NCBI RefSeq assembly: GCF_018130545.1
Contig: NZ_JAFCKF010000001.1
Location: 372,001-436,000 of the forward strand
From: Bradyrhizobium tropiciagri
GTDB lineage: Bacteria > Pseudomonadota > Alphaproteobacteria > Rhizobiales > Xanthobacteraceae
DNA length: 64,000 nucleotides
Direction: 5' to 3'
The position numbers and the translations under genes are program-made. Within the stretch, counting starts at the first letter, position 1. Every line of letters begins with the position of its first letter. The notes beneath the pieces are model-generated. The model did not search any database. It saw only the letters and a list, made by a program, of their open reading frames with translations, and had not been told where the DNA came from. Of this stretch, positions 50,151 to 57,804 are shown piece by piece.

Positions 50151-51011
50151 TTAAACCCCCGTCGCGCGGGCGAACTCGACATAGATCTCGCGCAGGCGGT
50201 CGGTGATTGGGCCGACTTTGCCGTTGCCGACCTTGTTGCCGTCGATCGCGACCACGCCCTGCACGAACACCGAGGCGCTGGTGATGAAGGCTTCCTTGGC
50301 GGCGAGCGCTTCCGCGACCGTGAAGGCGCGCTCCTCGATCCGCAGCTGACGCTCCTCGGCGAGCTTGACCACCGCCTTGCGGGTGCAGCCGGGCAGGATC
50401 TCATTGCCGTTCTGCCGGGTCACGATGACGTCGTCCTGGGTGATGATGAAGGACGAGGACGAGCCGCCCTCGGTGATCTTGCCGTCCTCGATCATCCAGG
50501 CCTCGCCGGCGCCGGCCGCGGCCGCCGCCTGCTTGGCCAGCACCTGCGCGAGCAGCGCCACGCTCTTGATGTCGCGCCGCTCCCAGCGGATGTCGGGCAC
50601 CGTGATGACGTTGATGCCGGTCTTGGCCGAGGGCGCGTTGATGATGTCCTTTTCCGAGGTGAACATGACAAGCGTCGGCTTGACGTCGGCCTTCGGGAAC
50701 GGGAAATCGCGTCCCTTATCGGCGCCGCGGGTCACCTCCAGGTAGACCATGCCGTTGACGAGGTTGTTGCGCGCCACCAGCTCCTTCTGGATCTCCTCGA
50801 TCCGCTCCAACGTCTCGGGCAGCGCCAGCTGGATCTCGCCGACCGAACGCTTCAACCGCGCCAGATGCGAGGCGTTGTCGATCAGCTTGCCCTCGAGCAC
50901 CGCCGCCACCTCATAGATGCCGTCGGCGAACAGGAAGCCGCGGTCGAACACCGAGACCTTGGCCTCGGAGTGCGGCACGAACGAGCCGTTGACGTAAGCG
51001 ATCTTTTCCAC
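50151..51011 (-). CDS. D-amino acid aminotransferase-like class IV PLP enzyme
   Basis: Class IV aminotransferase of 286 residues, a normal length for D-alanine transaminases. Features are VNGSFVPHSEAKVSVFDRGFLFADGIYEVAAV at the N-terminus, the PLP lysine K150 in DIKSVALL, EDGKITEGGSSSSFI and ILPGCTRKAVV. It transfers amino groups between D-amino acids and 2-oxo acids. The start is GTG, with CAGGAG upstream. It lies downstream of the glutamate/aspartate-type ABC operon, after a 215-base gap containing a repeat, so cotranscription is uncertain but a metabolic link to amino-acid uptake is plausible. Confidence 0.88.
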   Translation of the reverse strand: MEKIAYVNGSFVPHSEAKVSVFDRGFLFADGIYEVAAVLEGKLIDNASHLARLKRSVGEIQLALPETLERIEEIQKELVARNNLVNGMVYLEVTRGADKGRDFPFPKADVKPTLVMFTSEKDIINAPSAKTGINVITVPDIRWERRDIKSVALLAQVLAKQAAAAAGAGEAWMIEDGKITEGGSSSSFIITQDDVIVTRQNGNEILPGCTRKAVVKLAEERQLRIEERAFTVAEALAAKEAFITSASVFVQGVVAIDGNKVGNGKVGPITDRLREIYVEFARATGV

Positions 51012-51091
51012 GCGAGTTCTCCTGCGGACGAAGGGGGAGTTCTGGGCTTTCGTATACGCAAATTGTTAACGGGGGAAAACCCCATAGACGC

Positions 51092-51197
51092 CGTCATTCC
51101 GGGGCGCGCCACTTGGCGCGAGCCCCGAATCCATTGCACCTTGGACGATGCGGCCCGATGGATTCCGGGCTCGCGCTACGCGCGCCCCGGAATGACG
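51092..51197. repeat. Palindromic intergenic repeat (CGTCATTCCGGGG family)
   Basis: CCGTCATTCCGGGGCGCGCC at the left and GCGCGCCCCGGAATGACG at the right form a long inverted repeat, with a GCGCGAGCCCCGAATCC block mirrored by GGATTCCGGGCTCGCGC inside. It fills most of the gap between the ABC ATPase gene and the aminotransferase gene. Confidence 0.8.
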
Positions 51198-51226
51198 ATG
51201 GGAAGGGCTTGCGCCTCAGCTCAGGC

Positions 51227-51958
51227 CTAATGCTGCAAGATCTTAGACAAGAACTTCTGCGCGCGGTCGCTGCGCGGCGTGCCGAAGAAGTCGGCCTTCT
51301 TGGCGTCCTCGACGATCTCGCCGCGGTCCATGAAGATGACGCGATCGGCGACCTTGTTGGCGAAGCCCATTTCGTGGGTCACCACCATCATGGTCATGCC
51401 CTCACGGGCGAGGTCGACCATGACGTCGAGCACCTCGCTGATCATCTCGGGATCGAGCGCCGAGGTCGGCTCGTCGAACAGCATCGCGATCGGGTCCATC
51501 GCCAGCGCGCGTGCGATCGCGACGCGCTGCTGCTGGCCGCCGGACAACTCGGCCGGGTACTTCTTGGCATGATCCTGCAGCCCGACGCGCTCCAAAAGCT
51601 TGATGGCCTTGGCGGTGGCGTCGCCGTGCTTGCGGCCCAGCACCTTCTCCTGCGCGAGGCGGAGGTTGTCGATGATGCGCAGATGCGGGAACAGCTCGAA
51701 GTGCTGGAACACCATGCCGACGCGGGAGCGCAGTTTCGGCAGGTCGGTCTTGGGATCATTGACCTTGACGCCGTCGAGCGTGATATCTCCGCCCTGGATC
51801 GGCTCCAGCGCGTTGACGCATTTGATCAGCGTCGACTTGCCCGAGCCGGACGGGCCGCAGACCACCACCACCTCGCCCTTGGCGACGCTGGTGGTGCAGT
51901 CCTTCAGCACCTGGAAGGTCGGGCCGTACCATTTATTGACGTGATTGATCTCGATCAT
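51227..51958 (-). CDS. gltL: Amino-acid ABC transporter ATP-binding protein
   Basis: ABC ATPase of 243 residues, typical for polar amino-acid importers. Walker A is GPSGSGKST near residue 35, the signature LSGGQQQR near 140, Walker [13 protein letters not shown] and the switch histidine in VVTHEMGFA. The segments [20 protein letters not shown] and [16 protein letters not shown] are characteristic of the GltL/GlnQ type. It is the last gene of a four-gene operon ordered binding protein, permease, permease, ATPase on the minus strand. Confidence 0.92.
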   Translation of the reverse strand: MIEINHVNKWYGPTFQVLKDCTTSVAKGEVVVVCGPSGSGKSTLIKCVNALEPIQGGDITLDGVKVNDPKTDLPKLRSRVGMVFQHFELFPHLRIIDNLRLAQEKVLGRKHGDATAKAIKLLERVGLQDHAKKYPAELSGGQQQRVAIARALAMDPIAMLFDEPTSALDPEMISEVLDVMVDLAREGMTMMVVTHEMGFANKVADRVIFMDRGEIVEDAKKADFFGTPRSDRAQKFLSKILQH

Positions 51959-51976
51959 GATGGCTCAGCTTGTTGT

Positions 51977-52669
51977 TCAGCGAACAATGGCGATCCGCGC
52001 CTGCAGGCGGCGGACGCCAAAGGACGCGACACAGGAGATGACGAAGTAGACAACGGCGGCGAACAGATACATTTCGACCAGACGGCCGTCGCGCTGCGCG
52101 ACCTTGCTGGCGGCGCCGAGAAAATCCGTGATCGACAACACGTAGACCAGCGAGGTGTCCTGGAACAGCACGATGGTCTGCGTCAGCAGCACCGGCAGCA
52201 TGTTGCGGAACGCCTGCGGCAGCACGACATAGCGCATCGACTGCGCGTAGGTCAGGCCGAGTGCGCTGGCCGCGGCCGGCTGGCCCTTGGAGATCGACTG
52301 GATGCCGGCGCGCATGATCTCGGAGAAATAGGCCGCCTCGAATGCGATGAAGGTGATCAGCGAGGAGGCGAAGGCGCCGACCGTGATCGGCCGCGACGCG
52401 CCGGTCAGCCACTGCCCGATATACGGCACCAGGAAGTAGAACCAGAAGATCACCAGCACCAGCGGCAGCGAGCGGATGAAGTCGACATAGAGGCCGGCGA
52501 TGCGCCCGAGCCATTTGTAACTCGACAGCCGCATCAGGGCGATCATCGTGCCGAACACGAGGCCGCCGAAAGCTGCAAGCGCCGTCAAGGTCAGCGTGAA
52601 GCGCATGCCCTCGAGGAACAGATAGGGCAGCGCACGGCGGATGACGTCGAAATCGAAATTACCGATCAT
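51977..52669 (-). CDS. gltK: Amino-acid ABC transporter permease (second)
   Basis: Inner-membrane permease of 230 residues with about five helices. The HisM/GltK signature is FEAAYFSEIMRAGIQSISKGQPAAASALGLTYAQSMRYVVLPQAFRNMLPVL, split by reading, containing the EAA-type loop that contacts the ATPase. The ATG at 52669 is chosen because the upstream permease gene ends at 52672; the longer open frame overlapping that gene is not used. It ends 19 bases before the ATPase gene start. Confidence 0.9.
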   Translation of the reverse strand: MIGNFDFDVIRRALPYLFLEGMRFTLTLTALAAFGGLVFGTMIALMRLSSYKWLGRIAGLYVDFIRSLPLVLVIFWFYFLVPYIGQWLTGASRPITVGAFASSLITFIAFEAAYFSEIMRAGIQSISKGQPAAASALGLTYAQSMRYVVLPQAFRNMLPVLLTQTIVLFQDTSLVYVLSITDFLGAASKVAQRDGRLVEMYLFAAVVYFVISCVASFGVRRLQARIAIVR

Positions 52670-52671
52670 CG

Positions 52672-53403
52672 TCACTTGCCCGTGATGTAGCCGGGGATCG
52701 CGACATAGCGCTCGAGGAAGCGCATCGCGGTCACCACGACGAAATTGAGAAGAAGATAAAGCACGGTTGCGGCGGTGAAGGCCTCGAACACCTGGAACGA
52801 GAATTCCTGCATCGAGCGAGCTTCGCCGGTCAGTTCGACCAGGCCGATGGTGATGGCGACCGCGCTGTTCTTGATGGTGTTGAGGAATTCCGAGGTCAGC
52901 GGCGGCAGGATGATGCGGAATGCCATCGGCAGCAGCACGTAGCGATAGGTCTGCACCGTGGTGAGGCCGAGCGCGGTTGAAGCCTGCTTCTGCCCGCGCG
53001 GCAGCGAGGTGATGCCGGCCTGCAACTGCACGGCGACGCGCGCCGACATGAAGAAGCCGACGCCGATCGCGGCGGTCCAGAACGGCGCGTTCGGCAACTG
53101 CTTCAGCCACAGCCCAGCGGACCTCGGCAGCAACTCGGGCAGCACGAAGAACCACAGGAAAAGCTGCACCAGCAGCGGCATGTTGCGGAAGAACTCGACC
53201 CAGCAGAAGCCGATCCATGACGCGGTCCGCGACGGCAATGTGCGCAACACGCCGACCACCGAGCCGGACACCAGCGCGATGATCCAGGCGAGCACCGATA
53301 CCTTGACGGTGACCACCAGTCCCGACAGCAACAGGTCGAGATAGGTGCCGGTCCCCATCGGGTTCGGCTCGAGAAAGATGTGCCAGTTCCAATTATAGTT
53401 CAC
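52672..53403 (-). CDS. gltJ: Amino-acid ABC transporter permease (first)
   Basis: Inner-membrane permease of 243 residues of the GltJ/HisQ type. The EAA-type loop is in SARVAVQLQAGITSLPRGQKQASTALGLTTVQTYRYVLLPMAFRIILPPL, split by reading, with about five hydrophobic helices; WCWVEFFRNMPLLVQLFLWFF-type helix precedes it. The frame starts at GTG 53403 with GGGGGAC upstream on the minus strand. The stop is three bases from the second permease start. A 181-base gap with stem-loops separates it from the binding-protein gene. Confidence 0.9.
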   Translation of the reverse strand: MNYNWNWHIFLEPNPMGTGTYLDLLLSGLVVTVKVSVLAWIIALVSGSVVGVLRTLPSRTASWIGFCWVEFFRNMPLLVQLFLWFFVLPELLPRSAGLWLKQLPNAPFWTAAIGVGFFMSARVAVQLQAGITSLPRGQKQASTALGLTTVQTYRYVLLPMAFRIILPPLTSEFLNTIKNSAVAITIGLVELTGEARSMQEFSFQVFEAFTAATVLYLLLNFVVVTAMRFLERYVAIPGYITGK

Positions 53404-53443
53404 GGGTCCCCCACGCGATCGCGCCGCTCACGCCAGACGGCAA

Positions 53444-53561
53444 CGTCTGCGCATCCAAACGCGATGCGCAGACGATATGCAAATGCCCGGCCATTCTCCT
53501 CCAAAAATGGCCGGACACCTTGATTTTCGGACCCTCTGGTGAGGCGGCGCGCCGCGCCGTC
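53444..53561 (-). promoter_or_regulatory. Stem-loop cluster between binding-protein and permease genes
   Basis: Three hairpins lie in the gap between gltI and gltJ: GTCTGCGCATC/GATGCGCAGAC at 53445-53473; CCCGGCCATT/AATGGCCGG at 53486-53514; and a GC-rich GAGGCGG.../...CCGTCTC pairing at 53539-53561. They are placed downstream of the binding-protein stop and before the permeases, the place where stem-loops often raise the binding protein's transcript level relative to the membrane genes. The role is inferred. Confidence 0.6.
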
Positions 53562-53584
53562 TCGAACCATCGGGCCCCGGCGGC

Positions 53585-54496
53585 TTACTTGTACGAATCC
53601 GGATCCGGCGAGTCCGACGGCTTGGCGAATTCGTGCTTCAGCTCCGGCCCGAGCTCGACGTTGAGGGTCAGGCCCTTCGGCGGGATCTTCTGCATGAACC
53701 ACTTGTCGTAGATCTTCTCGCCTTCACCGCTGGTGTAGAGCGCCGCAGTGGCGGCGTCGACGACCTTCTTGAACGGCACATCATCCTTGCGCAGCATGAT
53801 GCCGTAGGGCTCCGGCTTGGAGAACGCGTCCTTGGAGATGACGTAGTCGCCCGGCGACTTCGAGCCGGCGACGAGGCTGGCGAGCAGGATGTCGTCCATC
53901 ACGAAGGCGACCGCCCGGTCGGTCTCGACCATCAGGAAGGCTTCGGCGTGATCCTTGGCCGGGATGATGGTGGCGCCGAGATTGCGCGCGACATTGGCTT
54001 CGGTGAGCTGCTTGATGTTGGTGGTGCCGGCAGTCGAGACCACCGTCTTGCCCTTCAGGTCGTCGATCGACTTCAGCCCGCTCGACTTCTTGAAGACGTA
54101 GCGGCTGGCGGTCAGGAAGTGGGTATTGGTGAACCAGACCTGCTTCTGACGCTCGGCATTGTTGGTGGTCGAACCGCATTCGAGGTCGACGGTGCCGTTG
54201 GCCATCAGCGGGATACGGGTCGCCGAGGTCACCGGATTGAGCTTGACCTCGAGCTTGTCGAGCTTGAGCTCCTTCTTCACGGCGTCGACGATCTTGTAGC
54301 AGATGTCCATGGCGTAGCCGACGGGCTTCTGGTTGTCGTCGAGGTAGGAGAACGGAATCGAGGAATCGCGGTAGCCGAGCGTGATCGCTCCGGTGTCCTT
54401 GATGTTCTTCAGCGTTCCGGTCAGCTCCTCGGCCTGCGCCTGGCTCGCGCCGAGCGCGGCGGCGAGCGCGAAGCCGATGAGATATTTGCGTGTCAT
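53585..54496 (-). CDS. gltI: Amino-acid ABC transporter substrate-binding protein
   Basis: Periplasmic binding protein of 303 residues of the family-3 (polar amino acid) type, close to glutamate/aspartate GltI. The signal peptide is at residues 1-22 (FALAAALGASQAQA); then TGTLKNIKDTGAITLGYRDSS and VEVKLNPVTSATRIPLMANGTVDLECGSTTNNAERQ, split by reading, are strong family signatures. AAGGAG precedes the ATG. It is the first gene of the gltIJKL-like operon, separated from the permeases by a stem-loop cluster. Confidence 0.92.
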   Translation of the reverse strand: MTRKYLIGFALAAALGASQAQAEELTGTLKNIKDTGAITLGYRDSSIPFSYLDDNQKPVGYAMDICYKIVDAVKKELKLDKLEVKLNPVTSATRIPLMANGTVDLECGSTTNNAERQKQVWFTNTHFLTASRYVFKKSSGLKSIDDLKGKTVVSTAGTTNIKQLTEANVARNLGATIIPAKDHAEAFLMVETDRAVAFVMDDILLASLVAGSKSPGDYVISKDAFSKPEPYGIMLRKDDVPFKKVVDAATAALYTSGEGEKIYDKWFMQKIPPKGLTLNVELGPELKHEFAKPSDSPDPDSYK

Positions 54497-54524
54497 ACGT
54501 CTACTCCTTCGTGGAAACGTCGAT

Positions 54525-55388
54525 TTATTGCATGAGAATGTCGGCGAGGACGGGTGCGATGTAGCGGCGAAACTGCTCCGGATTCTCGCTCATCGGAAAA
54601 TGACCGAGTTGCTCCATGATCGTGACGCTGGCGCCCCCTATTGCCGCTGCGGTCCGCCTCGTGTCCTCGGGCGTGCAGGAGAAATCATACTCGCCCGTGA
54701 GGAGATAGAGGTTGCATACTTTAGTCTCGATTGACGCGACCCGGCCGCGCAGGTCGCCGTCGACGCGGTAGAAATACAGGTCGCCCTTGAACACGCCGGG
54801 ACCGCCCTGCTTGTAGGCCCACAGCGTTTCCATCCGCGCGGCTGGTGGACTCTGCGGGGCAATGAGCCCCGACACCAGCGCGGCGCAGACTTCGCCGCCG
54901 TGAACGTCCGGACGGTTCAGCCAGTCGGTGTCGTACCACGGCGTCTGGAAATCGGCAGCCTCGAGCCCGATCAGCGCGCGGAACTCGCTGGCATGCTCGA
55001 TCGCAAGGTTGAGCACGATGCGGCCGCCGATCGAGCAACCCATCACGACCGGCTTCTCCAGCCGCAGTGCACGGCAGAAGGCGCGGATGGTCTCGGTGTA
55101 GCGCGCAGTGGTGAGTTGGTATTCATCGCCGGTCCAGCTCTTCGGCGGATTCGACTTGCCATGCCAGGGCATATCGAAGGCAATGATGCGGAAATTTTCG
55201 GCAAATTGCGCGTCAGCGAGCAGATGCCGCCACTGTCGCGCGTCCGATCCGGCCGTGTGCAGGCAGACCAGCGGAATGCCCTTACCGTTCTCTTCGAAAT
55301 AGATCCGGTGCAGTTCGCCGCCGATCTCGACATGAACGTAGCGGCCGACCATCGGCTCGATGTGGCCGTTCATGATGGTGCCGCTCAT
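54525..55388 (-). CDS. Alpha/beta hydrolase
   Basis: Alpha/beta hydrolase of 287 residues without a signal peptide. The nucleophile elbow is GCSIGG (serine), and the terminal histidine is in EQLGHFPMSENPEQF. GIPLVCLHTAGSDARQWRHLL is the oxyanion-hole region. The substrate is unknown; ester or C-C bond hydrolysis in catabolism is likely. Its ATG overlaps the stop of the upstream 138-residue gene by four bases (ATGA), so they are translated together. It lies upstream of the gltI-like gene by 28 bases on the same strand, so all may share one transcript. Confidence 0.87.
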   Translation of the reverse strand: MSGTIMNGHIEPMVGRYVHVEIGGELHRIYFEENGKGIPLVCLHTAGSDARQWRHLLADAQFAENFRIIAFDMPWHGKSNPPKSWTGDEYQLTTARYTETIRAFCRALRLEKPVVMGCSIGGRIVLNLAIEHASEFRALIGLEAADFQTPWYDTDWLNRPDVHGGEVCAALVSGLIAPQSPPAARMETLWAYKQGGPGVFKGDLYFYRVDGDLRGRVASIETKVCNLYLLTGEYDFSCTPEDTRRTAAAIGGASVTIMEQLGHFPMSENPEQFRRYIAPVLADILMQ

Positions 55389-55801
55389 GATGCGGCCGCC
55401 GCGAAATGCTGCCGCGGTAGCGCCAGCAGGTCCTTGAAGTATTGCAGATGCGTCATGAAGGGATAGAGGTCGCCTTCCAGCACCGCCTCGCCGCGCTTGG
55501 TCAGCGCCAGCAGATCATGCCAGCCGGGCTTCGGCTCGGCCTGCCAATAGGCGGCCCAGGCCTGCGGCGTCGCGCGATAGGCGAAGCGCCACGAGCGCAT
55601 CAGGACCGGTGCAGGCTTGAGCTCGACGATGCGCCCGGTGCGGATCGCGGCATGATACGGCCGTGCCATCGGTCCGAGCAGACAGTCGCAATCGAGCAGC
55701 CGCCCGCGCGCAACCAGCGAGGGAGTCTGGTCGAGCAATGCGGGAAGGCCGGCAAACGCCGTCGTCACAGCGTTGTCGGTGGCGTCGGGCGAAAGCGTCA
55801 T
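55385..55801 (-). CDS. Small hypothetical protein coupled to alpha/beta hydrolase
   Basis: Cytoplasmic protein of 138 residues with no signal peptide, no membrane segment, and no recognised family. The C-terminal segment (LALTKRGEAVLEGDLYPFMTHLQYFKDLLALPR) has an SCP2-like look, so a lipid- or cofactor-binding partner is one possibility. There is a conspicuous DCDCLLGPMARPYH stretch. The coupling by a four-base overlap with the alpha/beta hydrolase shows that the two work together. It may be a co-factor subunit. Confidence 0.65.
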   Translation of the reverse strand: MTLSPDATDNAVTTAFAGLPALLDQTPSLVARGRLLDCDCLLGPMARPYHAAIRTGRIVELKPAPVLMRSWRFAYRATPQAWAAYWQAEPKPGWHDLLALTKRGEAVLEGDLYPFMTHLQYFKDLLALPRQHFAAAAS

Positions 55802-56189
55802 CAGTCGGGGAAGTTTCCTGCGGCGGATAAGCCCATGATGACCGGAAGGGCGTCATCCCGCAAGGCGCCGATGCCCTCGGATGCCCTTGGGTTCCCTGGA
55901 TAATTTGCTTGACCAAACGCGGCTTGCCGGTCAGGGCGCCGCCCCCGCGCCCTCTCCGCATGCTGCCAGAAACTGCCAATCCGTCAGACCAAAGACCGAT
56001 TGAATTCCGCGGCTCGGCAGGGCGTGGCAAAGCGCGGCAGGCCAATTGTCGCAGCTGGCGCCTTCGCTCTTCCGTTGCCCGCCGCGTTCTGTCCAATGCG
56101 CCGTGTGTCCCCGCGATGACAGGGACGATCATTGCCAACACCGAACAAGACGCGGCCGCGATCGAACGCGGCCACAGGGAGAAAACGAG
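55802..56189. other. Intergenic region upstream of tctC
   Basis: This 388-base divergent gap lies between the 138-residue gene and tctC. It holds the presumptive promoters of both. Apart from short open frames without recognisable products and an AGGGAG ribosome site at the right edge, no repeat, RNA or coding feature was seen. Confidence 0.5.
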
Positions 56190-57155
56190 ATGTCGCAGCG
56201 CAATCGCTTGATGGTCCTGCTCGCCGCCACCGGCATGCTGGTGTCGGTTGCAGCGCAAGCACAGGATTATCCGACCAAGCCGATTACGCTGATCGTGCCG
56301 TGGCCGGCGGGCGGCTCGACCGATATCTCGATGCGCGCGATCGCCGAGAGCGCCTCCAAGGTGCTGGGCCAGCCGATCGCGGTGGACAACAAGGCGGGCG
56401 GCGGCGGCACCGTGGGCCCGGCGACGATGGCCGCGGGCGCCAAGCCCGACGGCTACACCATCGCGCAGATCCCGATCACCGTATTCCGCTTGCCGCTGAT
56501 GCAGGAAGTGTCGTGGGATCCGGCGAAGGATTTCTCCTACATCGTGCACCTCACCGGCTACACGTTCGGCGTCACGACCAATGCGGAATCGCAGTTCAAG
56601 ACCTGGCAGGACGTGGTCGATTTCGCCAAGAAGAATCCCGGCAAGGTGACCTACGCATCGCCGGGCACCGGCACTTCGCTTCATGTCGGCATGGAGCAGA
56701 TCGCGTTGATGGCCGGCGTCAAGCTGACCCAGGTGCCGTTCAAGGGCGGCGCCGAGACCAACGCCGCGGTGCTCGGCCAGCACACCATGCTGCAGGCCGA
56801 TTCCACCGGCTGGCGACCGCTGGTCGACGCCGGCAAGCTCCGCCTGTTGATGGTGTGGACCGGCGCGCGCTCGCCGAACTATCCCGACGTGCCGACGCTG
56901 AAGGAGCTCGGCTATCCCATGATCTACGACTCGCCGTTCGGCATCGCCGGCCCCAAGGGCATGGATCCCAAGATCGTCGCCAAGCTGCACGACGCCTTCA
57001 AGAAGGCGATCGAGGACCCCGCAGTGATCGCAACCCTCGCCAAATACGACATGGTGCCGAACTACAAGAACACCGAGGACTACAAGAAGTTCGTGGTCGA
57101 GGTCACCGAGTCAGAGCGCAAGGTGATCGACACGCTCGGGCTGGCGAAGAAGTAA
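56190..57155 (+). CDS. tctC: Tripartite tricarboxylate transporter substrate-binding protein TctC
   Basis: Periplasmic binding protein of 321 residues of the Bug/TctC family. A signal peptide (LMVLLAATGMLVSVAAQA) precedes QDYPTKPITLIVPWPAGGSTDISMRAI, the typical first strand and ligand loop; SPGTGTSLHVGMEQIALMAGVKLTQVPFKGG, split by reading, is the second signature. It binds a carboxylate and delivers it to TctAB. The ATG at 56190 is preceded by AGGGAG. Its partner genes tctB and tctA follow after a gap that contains a palindromic repeat. Confidence 0.92.
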   Translation: MSQRNRLMVLLAATGMLVSVAAQAQDYPTKPITLIVPWPAGGSTDISMRAIAESASKVLGQPIAVDNKAGGGGTVGPATMAAGAKPDGYTIAQIPITVFRLPLMQEVSWDPAKDFSYIVHLTGYTFGVTTNAESQFKTWQDVVDFAKKNPGKVTYASPGTGTSLHVGMEQIALMAGVKLTQVPFKGGAETNAAVLGQHTMLQADSTGWRPLVDAGKLRLLMVWTGARSPNYPDVPTLKELGYPMIYDSPFGIAGPKGMDPKIVAKLHDAFKKAIEDPAVIATLAKYDMVPNYKNTEDYKKFVVEVTESERKVIDTLGLAKK

Positions 57156-57187
57156 AGAAACCGAACTGCGCTTACCACGAGTACTGG

Positions 57188-57289
57188 CGTCATCCTGAGG
57201 TGCGCGCGTTTGCGCGCCTCGAAGGATGGACACGGGCACCGTCGCCCCTTCGAGGGCTACGCTGCGCTTCGCCACCTCAGGGTGACGGT
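57188..57289. repeat. Palindromic intergenic repeat, CGAAGGATG family (copy 2)
   Basis: CGTCATCCTGAGGTGCGCGC and then CCTCGAAGGATGGACACGG at the left pair with CCCCTTCGAGGGCT and CCACCTCAGGGTGACGG at the right. It sits inside the tctC-tctB gap. It shares the ends and CCTCGAAGGATG block with the copies at 45126-45228 and 61776-61884. Confidence 0.8.
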
Positions 57290-57311
57290 GAACCAAGAGC
57301 GAGCGCTCCCC

Positions 57312-57797
57312 ATGACAGACCAAACCAACGTCAAACTCCGCCTCAACAACTCCGAGCTCTGGGGCGGGTTGATCGGGCTCGGGCTCGGCCTCTTCGTGAT
57401 CTGGTCCGGCCTGAAGCTCAAGCTCGGCACCATCAACGATCCCGGCTCCGGCTACGTGCTGTTCTACACCGGCATCCTGATGTGCGCGTTCGCGGTCTCG
57501 ATCACGATCGCGGCGGTCACCGAGGGTGGGCCGACTTTCGCCTCGCGCTGGCAGAATATGCGCTGGGGCAAGCCGGTGCTCGTCATCGTCTGCCTCGCCG
57601 CATTCGCCTTTGCGCTGGAGCCGCTCGGCTTCCTGCTGTCGGCGATCCCGCTGATGCTTTTGCTGCTGCGCGTGATCGATCCGGTGCGCTGGTCGCTGGC
57701 CGTCCCGCTGTCCATCCTTGCCCCGCTCGGGATGTGGTGGGTGCTGAAGCACCTGCTCGCGATCCAGTTGCCGAGCGGCATGTTCGAGATCGGTTGA
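57312..57797 (+). CDS. tctB: Tripartite tricarboxylate transporter small permease TctB
   Basis: Inner-membrane protein of 161 residues with four hydrophobic helices (e.g. LWGGLIGLGLGLFVIWSGL, VLFYTGILMCAFAVSITIA, VLVIVCLAAFAFALEPLGFLL and VPLSILAPLGMWWVLKHLLAI), the usual size and topology of TctB. It is the small membrane subunit of the TTT system. The ATG at 57312 is preferred to a longer frame because the conserved helices begin just after. It is followed eight bases later by tctA. Confidence 0.9.
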   Translation: MTDQTNVKLRLNNSELWGGLIGLGLGLFVIWSGLKLKLGTINDPGSGYVLFYTGILMCAFAVSITIAAVTEGGPTFASRWQNMRWGKPVLVIVCLAAFAFALEPLGFLLSAIPLMLLLLRVIDPVRWSLAVPLSILAPLGMWWVLKHLLAIQLPSGMFEIG

Positions 57798-57804
57798 ATT
57801 GCCC

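Noticed and set aside
51977-53392. A longer 471-codon frame that would fuse the second permease to the region of the first
   Set aside because: The upstream part runs out of frame through a real permease gene; the ATG at 52669, three bases after the first permease stop, is the normal start.
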